Source of the DNA: Flavobacteriaceae bacterium | Lineage (GTDB): Bacteria; Bacteroidota; Bacteroidia; Flavobacteriales; Flavobacteriaceae | Assembly: GCA_014238425.1 (NCBI GenBank) | Contig: JABABD010000025.1 | Span: forward strand, 1-49,569 | Direction: 5' to 3' | Length of the DNA stretch: 49,569 bases | Shown: piece by piece, positions 44,026 to 49,569 of the stretch | Layout: each line of letters starts with the position of its first letter | How positions within the stretch are numbered: the first letter of the stretch is position 1 | Translations under genes and position numbers: made by a program | Notes under the pieces: model-generated | What the model saw: only the letters and a program-made list of their open reading frames with translations | Databases searched by the model: none | Told to the model about the DNA's origin: nothing

Positions 44026-45279
44026 ATGAAAAAATTAATAGCAATTACATGTATGCTACTTATTGCTACGGTTTCTTTTGCTCAGAAAAAAGAGTTAAAA
44101 GGAGCTGAAAAAGCAATAAAAAATAGCAATTTTGCTGAAGCGAAGGCTCTTTTGAGTCAAGTAGAATCAACAATTTCTTCGGCAGATGACAAGTTAAAAG
44201 GAAAATACTACTTTCTTTTAGGCAAGGCACTATATGCTGAAGGTTCAGGTTCTGATGAAGATATGGGTAAGGCTATAGAAAGCCTTAATAAATCTGGAAA
44301 AGATTACGCTAGTGACGCAGCCTCTTTGAAGAGTGCTATGATCAATTCTTTTTTGACCAAAGCTAATTCATCATTAGAGCAGAAAAACTATTCGGCATCT
44401 TCAAATGGATTCGAAAAGGCCTATAGATTGTCTCCAAAGGATACTCTATATTTGTTTTACGCTGCTTCAATTGCCGTAAACGGACAAGAATATGATGCAG
44501 CTTTGACCTACTATAATGAGTTAAAGGAGATTGGTTATTCTGGTGTAGAGACGGAGTTTATTGCGATTAATAAGGAAACTAATGAAGAAGAAGGTTTTCC
44601 AAATAAATCCATGAGAGATATTTCGGTTAAGGCTGGGACTCATATAAAGCCTGGAGTAAAAACTACTGAGCCACGCTCTGGTGAAATTGCGAAAAATATT
44701 GCTTTAATATATATAAGTCAAGGTAAAAAAGAAGAAGCCATGACTGCCATAAAAGAAGCAAGAATCGCTAATCCCAATGACCTTAACCTTTTGATGTCTG
44801 AAGCGAATATTCAATATCAAACAGGTAATGTCGATAAGTATAAGGCATTGATTGCTGAAGCAATCACGATGGATCCAAATAATCCTGAATTATTCTATAA
44901 TCTTGGAGTAACAACAGCTGATACTGATGTTGAAGCTGCTAAGGGCTATTATAGTAAGGCACTTGAATTAGACCCTAACTATACGAATGCGCATATTAAC
45001 ATGGCGGCGTTGATTTTAGCAGAAGAGACAACAATTGTAGAACAAATGAATAGCCTAGGAAGTTCTGCCGCTGATGATAGAAAGTATGATGATCTTAAGG
45101 CAAAAAGAACACAAGTTTATAACGATGCTATTCCTTATTTAGTAAAAGCATTAGAGATCAAACCTAATAATGTTGATGCCGCAAAAACGCTGATGAATAT
45201 TTATAGCGCTACAGGAGATACGGCAAAATATAAAGAAATGAAAGCTACAGTGGAGTCATTGGAGAATGGTGGAAACTAA
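44026..45279 (+). CDS. Exported tetratricopeptide-repeat protein
   Basis: This 417-residue protein has a signal peptide (about 1-20, ending SFAQ). Helical repeats follow: KNSNFAEAKALLSQV, YYFLLGKALYAEG, NYSASSNGFEKAYRLSP near 120, GEIAKNIALIYISQGKKEEAMTAIKEARIANP (given in part), and NPELFYNLGVTTADTDVEAAKGYYSKALELDPN near 290. These match TPR helices with the usual Gly, Ala and Pro positions. It is probably periplasmic and mediates protein binding; partners are unknown. The pairing with gyrA is common in flavobacteria as I recall it. A strong terminator follows. Confidence 0.9.
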   Translation: MKKLIAITCMLLIATVSFAQKKELKGAEKAIKNSNFAEAKALLSQVESTISSADDKLKGKYYFLLGKALYAEGSGSDEDMGKAIESLNKSGKDYASDAASLKSAMINSFLTKANSSLEQKNYSASSNGFEKAYRLSPKDTLYLFYAASIAVNGQEYDAALTYYNELKEIGYSGVETEFIAINKETNEEEGFPNKSMRDISVKAGTHIKPGVKTTEPRSGEIAKNIALIYISQGKKEEAMTAIKEARIANPNDLNLLMSEANIQYQTGNVDKYKALIAEAITMDPNNPELFYNLGVTTADTDVEAAKGYYSKALELDPNYTNAHINMAALILAEETTIVEQMNSLGSSAADDRKYDDLKAKRTQVYNDAIPYLVKALEIKPNNVDAAKTLMNIYSATGDTAKYKEMKATVESLENGGN

Positions 45280-45296
45280 AAGTAGTACTATTTAAT

Positions 45297-45330
45297 AAAA
45301 AAAGCCTTGCAAAGTATGCAAGGCTTTTTT
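45297..45330. terminator. Bidirectional hairpin terminator
   Basis: AAAAGCCTTGCA pairs with TGCAAGGCTTTT around a five-base AAGTA loop, with A and T runs on the two sides. It separates the convergent TPR and NlpC/P60 genes, and the latter's stop touches its edge. Confidence 0.9.
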
Positions 45331-46079
45331 TATATTATTTTTTTAATGACTCTCAATTTATGGGTATGAGTTCGACGTTCATAATTATAGATACCTGTAT
45401 GGTCAAGACGGTCTATTCTTACCTTCCCATGTGCGTGAATAATATAGTTGTCTTGCATGATTATGCCAACATGCGTAATATGACCTTCATCATTATCAAA
45501 AAAGGCTAAATCACCAGGTTCACTTTCCTCAATAAAGCTCAAAGGTTCACCTTGAGTTGCTTGCTGTGAGGCATCTCTTAAAAGTCTGTGACCATTTATT
45601 TTGTATACCATTTGAGTCAATCCAGAACAATCTATTCCGAAGGGTGTTTTTCCACCCCATAAATATGGAGCATTCATATAATTAAGCGCCGTTTGAATAA
45701 AATTAGATTTTCCTTTCTTCTGTGAAGTACTGTTGCCTTCATATTCATGCTTTAAATATTCAGTAGCATGTACGGAAGCTCCCATGGGTAAAGTGATAAG
45801 CTGATTATCTTTGTTTTGAATAACATCTACCAAATCAATACTATATTGACTTTTTATTGTATCAAAGGCTGCGTAATCATCTTTTGAGATTTCTAAAAAC
45901 TGTTTATTATCTACCCACCCTTCATAAGAATCAAATGCTAAACGAACCCTGCTCCATTTTTTTCGGCTTTCTAGCACTTTAAAATGCTCCCCGTATAACA
46001 CTTGAGAAATCATTTCTGAAGTATCTTGAGGAAACTCTCGAAGTGGAACAATGCTTAAATTACAGATGCCGTATTGCAT
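45330..46079 (-). CDS. NlpC/P60 (C40) family cysteine peptidase
   Basis: This 249-residue protein starts MQYGICNLSIVPLREFPQD with no signal peptide. Two bacterial SH3-like segments cover about 1-120 (VLYGEHFKVLESRKKWSRVRL, given in part). The C40 catalytic domain follows with Cys151 in GIDCSGLTQMVYK, His in GHITHVGIIM near 201 and a second polar site in IIHAHGKVRID. The layout matches YkfC-type gamma-D-glutamyl-L-diamino acid endopeptidases, which cut cell-wall stem peptides during recycling in the cytoplasm. This fits the missing signal peptide. It starts 8 bases after the thiolase gene and is probably cotranscribed with it. Confidence 0.9.
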   Translation of the reverse strand: MQYGICNLSIVPLREFPQDTSEMISQVLYGEHFKVLESRKKWSRVRLAFDSYEGWVDNKQFLEISKDDYAAFDTIKSQYSIDLVDVIQNKDNQLITLPMGASVHATEYLKHEYEGNSTSQKKGKSNFIQTALNYMNAPYLWGGKTPFGIDCSGLTQMVYKINGHRLLRDASQQATQGEPLSFIEESEPGDLAFFDNDEGHITHVGIIMQDNYIIHAHGKVRIDRLDHTGIYNYERRTHTHKLRVIKKII

Positions 46080-46087
46080 GAAGAATT

Positions 46088-47266
46088 TTAGTTTCTTTCA
46101 ATAACTATTGCAGAAGCACCACCGCCACCGTTACAGATAGCTGCCGCTCCAATTTTCGCCTCATTTTGTTTTAGGACATTGAGGAGTGTAATAACTATTC
46201 TTGCACCAGAACAGCCTAGCGGGTGACCTAAGGATACAGCACCTCCATTAATATTTACATTGTCATCTTTAAGACCTAGTATTTTCATATTGGCTAATCC
46301 AACTACAGAAAAGGCCTCATTAAACTCAAAATAATCGACATCATCTAAAGAAATTCCAGCTTTAGCAATAGCTTTTGGTAGGGCTTTTGCTGGAGCGGTT
46401 GTGAACCATTTAGGTTCTTGGGCAGCATCAGCATAACTCTTTATAGTTGCTAATGGTTGTAATCCTAATTCATCTGCCTTTTCTTTACTCATAAGTACTA
46501 ATGCCGCAGCGCCATCATTTATTGTAGATGCATTCGCAGCCGTGACAGTGCCATCTTTAGAAAAAGCTGGACGCAATGCCGGAATCTTTTCCATTTTCAC
46601 ATTCGTATATTCTTCATCTTTGCTAACTATAATTGGTTCTCCTCTTCGTTGAGGGACTTCAACAGGAATGACTTCATCATTAAACTTTCCTGCATCCCAA
46701 GCAGCGGCAGATCTATTATAAGATTGTACAGCAAAAGCATCTTGATCTTCTCTAGTAAAGCTATGTTCTACAGCACAGGCATCAGCGCAAACACCCATGG
46801 CATTTTGATCATAAACATCTACCAATCCATCTTTTTGCATGCCATCTTCAAATGTGGCTGGGCCAAACTTGGTTGTAGAACGCGCATGATAATAGTGAGG
46901 AATAAGACTCATGTTTTCCATGCCGCCAGCTACAACAACGTGCGCATCACCAAGAGCAATAGCTTGGGCGCCTTGCATAATAGCTTTCATGCCAGATGCG
47001 CAGACCTTATTGATAGTAGTACAAGGAACACTGTCTGGAATGCCAGCATAAATTGAAGCTTGCCTTGCAGGAGCTTGACCTGAACCAGCTTGTACAACAT
47101 GACCCATTAGCACTTCGTCAACCATATCTGGTTTCAAATTGATTTTTTCTAGAGCACTTTTTATGGCTGTAGCGCCTAGTTTAGGAGCTGGAACGGTTGA
47201 TAACGCTCCTAAAAAACTACCAATTGGCGTGCGTACTGCAGATACAATAACGACCTCTTTATTCAT
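46088..47266 (-). CDS. Acetyl-CoA C-acyltransferase (thiolase)
   Basis: This 392-residue protein has the nucleophilic Cys89 in [12 protein letters not shown]. The active-site segment EFNEAFSVV lies near 315, [16 protein letters not shown] with the catalytic His near 349, and [13 protein letters not shown] with the second Cys near the end. The N-terminus ([19 protein letters not shown]) and length are typical. The enzyme can run in biosynthesis (acetoacetyl-CoA) or in beta-oxidation, and the sequence does not settle which. No other fatty-acid genes are adjacent. Confidence 0.95.
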   Translation of the reverse strand: MNKEVVIVSAVRTPIGSFLGALSTVPAPKLGATAIKSALEKINLKPDMVDEVLMGHVVQAGSGQAPARQASIYAGIPDSVPCTTINKVCASGMKAIMQGAQAIALGDAHVVVAGGMENMSLIPHYYHARSTTKFGPATFEDGMQKDGLVDVYDQNAMGVCADACAVEHSFTREDQDAFAVQSYNRSAAAWDAGKFNDEVIPVEVPQRRGEPIIVSKDEEYTNVKMEKIPALRPAFSKDGTVTAANASTINDGAAALVLMSKEKADELGLQPLATIKSYADAAQEPKWFTTAPAKALPKAIAKAGISLDDVDYFEFNEAFSVVGLANMKILGLKDDNVNINGGAVSLGHPLGCSGARIVITLLNVLKQNEAKIGAAAICNGGGGASAIVIERN

Positions 47267-47369
47267 AGGATTATGATTGAATTTTTATACTGCGAAATTA
47301 ATCAAATTTATCCTAAAGACGAAAGCTATCCTGCTCTTTTAATGTGACTAGCTATCCCTTAAAATTTCT

Positions 47370-47377
47370 TACTTTTG
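47370..47377 (+). promoter_or_regulatory. -7 promoter element just before the 7TM-HD gene
   Basis: TACTTTTG matches TAnnTTTG. An ATG at 47379 begins one base later, so a transcript from here would start inside or after that codon. The next in-frame ATG at 47397 lies 20 bases on, the spacing seen at other promoters in this window. This element therefore favours the later start. Confidence 0.5.
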
Positions 47378-47396
47378 AATGAACTTAAGCAAATCA

Positions 47397-49445
47397 ATGA
47401 AAGACTTCATTAATAAACTTTATAAGAATCATGGTCTTATTTACAAGGGCCTTTTATTTATAGCTACTACCTTTGTTATTGTTTATCTATTCCCCAAAAG
47501 CGGAAAATTCAAATATAGTTTCGTACAAGGCAAACCATGGCAATCTGAAAGTTTATTAGCGCCTTTTGATTTCGCTATAGCTAAAGATCAAAAAGAACTC
47601 GATAACGAAATAAGTGAAACAAAGAATAGCTCTCCCGTATATTTCCAAAGAAGTCAAAATGTACTTTCTAATGTCTTGACAGCGTATGAAAATAAATTTG
47701 GAGGTTATTTTCTAGATTCGTTGTCGAATGCAGATAAGCGACGTTTAAAAGTAAAAGGGAAGACCGTTTTAGAACAGCTATATACTCATGGAGTTTTATC
47801 AGACACATATAATTTTAAAGAGAATAGACCAGTTATAATCTTAGAGAATCGCATTCAAAAAAGTGCTACCAGTTTTAACCAATTGATAGCACAAGGAGAA
47901 TTAAAAGTTGAAATACAAGAGTCTTTAAGAAAAGAAAACTTAACTAATTTTTTAACGCCTTTTACCTCTCTATTCTTTGAAGTTATTGAACCAAACTTAT
48001 TTCAAAATGGTGATTTAACGCAGAATGCTTTGCAAGAGGCACTTGATAAAATTTCTTATACAAGAGGTCGTGTTGAAAGGGGAACCTTGATCGTGTCAAA
48101 AGGTGAAGTGGTCGAAGGTGATACGTTTCTGGTTTTAAAATCTCTTGAAAATGAATACAAATCTAAAGTATGGAACGAATCCAATTATAACTGGGTAGTA
48201 GCCGCATATACATTATTAGTAGCGCTAGCCTTACTTATGCTGCTATTGTTTTTAAGAAAGTATCGTCATGATGTCTTTAAGAATAACACAAAAGTCACTT
48301 TTATTTTCTTCAATATTGCCTTTATGGTATTACTAACGACATTAGTTGTTAATTATAACTCAATCTATGTATATGTGGTGCCTATATGTATTCTTCCGTT
48401 GGTGTTAAAAGCATTTTTTGATGCACGATTAGGGTTATTTGCACATGTTATTACAGTTTTACTTTTAGGGTTTATTGTGCCTAATAATTATGAGTATATG
48501 TTCTTGCAAATAATTGCCGGTATTGTTACTATTCTTACGGTTTCAGAGTTATATAAAAGGGCGAATTTATTTATATCTGTTGGTCAAATTACGCTAATAT
48601 ATATCATAGCCTATTTTGCATTCTTTGTTATTCATGAGGGAGCTATAGATACCATTAAATGGGAAACTTTTGGGATGTTTATATTATGTGGCTTAGCAAC
48701 TTTATTTGTACAACCACTTATATATGTTTATGAAAAAATATTTGGATTAGTTTCGGATGTCTCACTATTAGAACTTTCAGATACAAATACTAGATTGCTT
48801 AAAGAGCTTTCCAATAAAGCTCCTGGAACATTTCATCATTCATTAAATGTCGCAAATTTAGCTGAGGCTTCAGCTAATGAAATTGGAGCCAACGCAATGA
48901 TGGTCAGAGTAGGAGCATTGTACCATGATATTGGTAAAATGAAAAATCCTACGTTTTTTACTGAAAACCAATCTACGGTCATAAATCCTCATAATGAACT
49001 ATCGAATAAAGAAAGTGCTAGAATTATTATTGACCATGTATTAGATGGTATTGAAATTGCAAAAAAGAACAACTTGCCAGATAGGGTGATTGATTTTATT
49101 AGAACCCATCACGGTACTAGTTTGGTGTATTATTTTTACATGCAAGAGAAAAGCCAAAATGAGAATGCAAATGAGGATGATTTTATGTATCCTGGTCCTA
49201 AACCATTTAGTAAAGAGACGGCTATCTTGATGATGTGTGATAGTGTAGAGGCGGCATCTAAAAGTTTAAAAGAGCCAACTACAGTTAAGATAGATGCTTT
49301 TGTTGAAAACATCATCAATAAGCAAATGGATGAAGGACAATTCTTAAATGCGAATATTACATTCAAGGAAATACAGTCAATAAAAAAAGTGCTAAAACAC
49401 AAGCTGGCAAATATTTATCATTTAAGGATTGAATATCCAGAATAG
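47397..49445 (+). CDS. 7TM receptor with intracellular HD phosphohydrolase (PgpH-like)
   Basis: About 682 residues from MKDFINKLYKNHGLIYKG. The ATG at 47379 lies against the promoter -7 element, so I prefer 47397. A first membrane helix (about 14-33) is followed by a roughly 220-residue extracytoplasmic 7TMR-HDED region. About seven helices span residues 265-460. The cytoplasmic HD domain has FHHSLNVANLAEASA near 480, YHDIGKM with His510-Asp511, and HHGTSLVYYF near 562. The family includes PgpH, which degrades cyclic di-AMP. Cyclic di-AMP is therefore the best substrate guess, by family only. The thiolase gene is divergent across a short gap. Confidence 0.9.
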   Translation: MKDFINKLYKNHGLIYKGLLFIATTFVIVYLFPKSGKFKYSFVQGKPWQSESLLAPFDFAIAKDQKELDNEISETKNSSPVYFQRSQNVLSNVLTAYENKFGGYFLDSLSNADKRRLKVKGKTVLEQLYTHGVLSDTYNFKENRPVIILENRIQKSATSFNQLIAQGELKVEIQESLRKENLTNFLTPFTSLFFEVIEPNLFQNGDLTQNALQEALDKISYTRGRVERGTLIVSKGEVVEGDTFLVLKSLENEYKSKVWNESNYNWVVAAYTLLVALALLMLLLFLRKYRHDVFKNNTKVTFIFFNIAFMVLLTTLVVNYNSIYVYVVPICILPLVLKAFFDARLGLFAHVITVLLLGFIVPNNYEYMFLQIIAGIVTILTVSELYKRANLFISVGQITLIYIIAYFAFFVIHEGAIDTIKWETFGMFILCGLATLFVQPLIYVYEKIFGLVSDVSLLELSDTNTRLLKELSNKAPGTFHHSLNVANLAEASANEIGANAMMVRVGALYHDIGKMKNPTFFTENQSTVINPHNELSNKESARIIIDHVLDGIEIAKKNNLPDRVIDFIRTHHGTSLVYYFYMQEKSQNENANEDDFMYPGPKPFSKETAILMMCDSVEAASKSLKEPTTVKIDAFVENIINKQMDEGQFLNANITFKEIQSIKKVLKHKLANIYHLRIEYPE

Positions 49446-49468
49446 AACCAAAAAAATAAATAAAATAG

Positions 49469-49499
49469 TTGCGTTCTTTAAGATGATAAGTTACATTTG
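49469..49499 (+). promoter_or_regulatory. Promoter of the serine tRNA
   Basis: TTG at 49469-49471 and TACATTTG at 49492-49499 are 20 bases apart, a good match to the Bacteroidota TTG-N19/20-TAnnTTTG promoter. The tRNA begins 39 bases after the -7 element. Confidence 0.65.
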
Positions 49500-49538
49500 C
49501 AACCGCAAAAATATGTTTGCGAAGTTCATTTATAAACA

Positions 49539-49569
49539 GGAGAGGTGCCAGAGTGGTAATGGAGCAGAT
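49539..49569 (+). tRNA. tRNA-Ser, 5' part only (cut by the window end)
   Basis: GGAGAGGTGCCAGAGTGG is a serine-tRNA acceptor arm and D-arm start, and TAATGGAGCAGAT continues into the D-arm and anticodon stem. The anticodon lies outside the window, so the isoacceptor cannot be read. Confidence 0.85.

Overview
This window is an AT-rich stretch of a Bacteroidota chromosome, most likely from a marine-type member of the family Flavobacteriaceae. The evidence is type IX secretion (T9SS) type A C-terminal sorting domains, ELWxxDGT-repeat proteins, DUF3822, NlpC/P60 and TlpA/DUF4369 proteins of flavobacterial type, and Bacteroidota-style TAnnTTTG promoter elements 20-30 bases before several starts. 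I do not assign a genus.

Region 1 (1-11620) is an accessory surface-protein locus. It opens with the tail of a T9SS substrate. Three tandem paralogues of 1396, 712 and 542 residues follow. Each has a signal peptide, a shared N-terminal beta domain, then 4, 2 or 1 copies of a module with YadA-head-like AxG repeats, and a C1q-like C-terminal domain. None carries a T9SS sorting domain. The locus closes with a 929-residue ELWxxDGT-repeat protein that does carry a T9SS sorting domain, and a decayed fragment of another sorting domain. This is the most unusual part of the window.

Region 2 (11618-20380) is mostly core genes. rsmD, DUF3822 and a two-helix membrane protein run leftward. Running rightward are a RecD-like helicase, a DUF4126 protein, and then a group of kdsB, a HAD phosphatase, a chloramphenicol-acetyltransferase-like enzyme, a KdnB-like iron alcohol dehydrogenase, a PlsC-like acyltransferase and a methyltransferase. 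The kdsB/kdnB linkage suggests 8-amino-Kdo type lipid A-core chemistry, but no kdnA is present in the window.

Region 3 (20444-27080) holds small exported proteins, a candidate structured small RNA near 21060-21148, an apparently exported class V PLP enzyme, an N-acetylmuramoyl-L-alanine amidase without a signal peptide, a large membrane M48 peptidase, and a small secreted protein with an internal duplication.

Region 4 (27076-37133) is metabolic and housekeeping. A leftward group contains gcvT, an NAD-dependent epimerase lacking a canonical start codon, a pterin dehydratase, YebC and an MBL-fold lipoprotein. It is followed by an Xaa-Pro aminopeptidase, the NAD(P)HX repair enzyme, a TlpA-type thioredoxin lipoprotein and histidine ammonia-lyase.

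Region 5 (37125-49569) contains two small paralogues of unknown function, a TraR/DksA zinc-finger protein, clpC, gyrA with a TPR protein, a thiolase with an NlpC/P60 peptidase, a 7TM-HD (PgpH-like) phosphodiesterase, and the first 31 bases of a serine tRNA. Most genes outside region 1 are ordinary. Rho-independent terminators separate many of the units.
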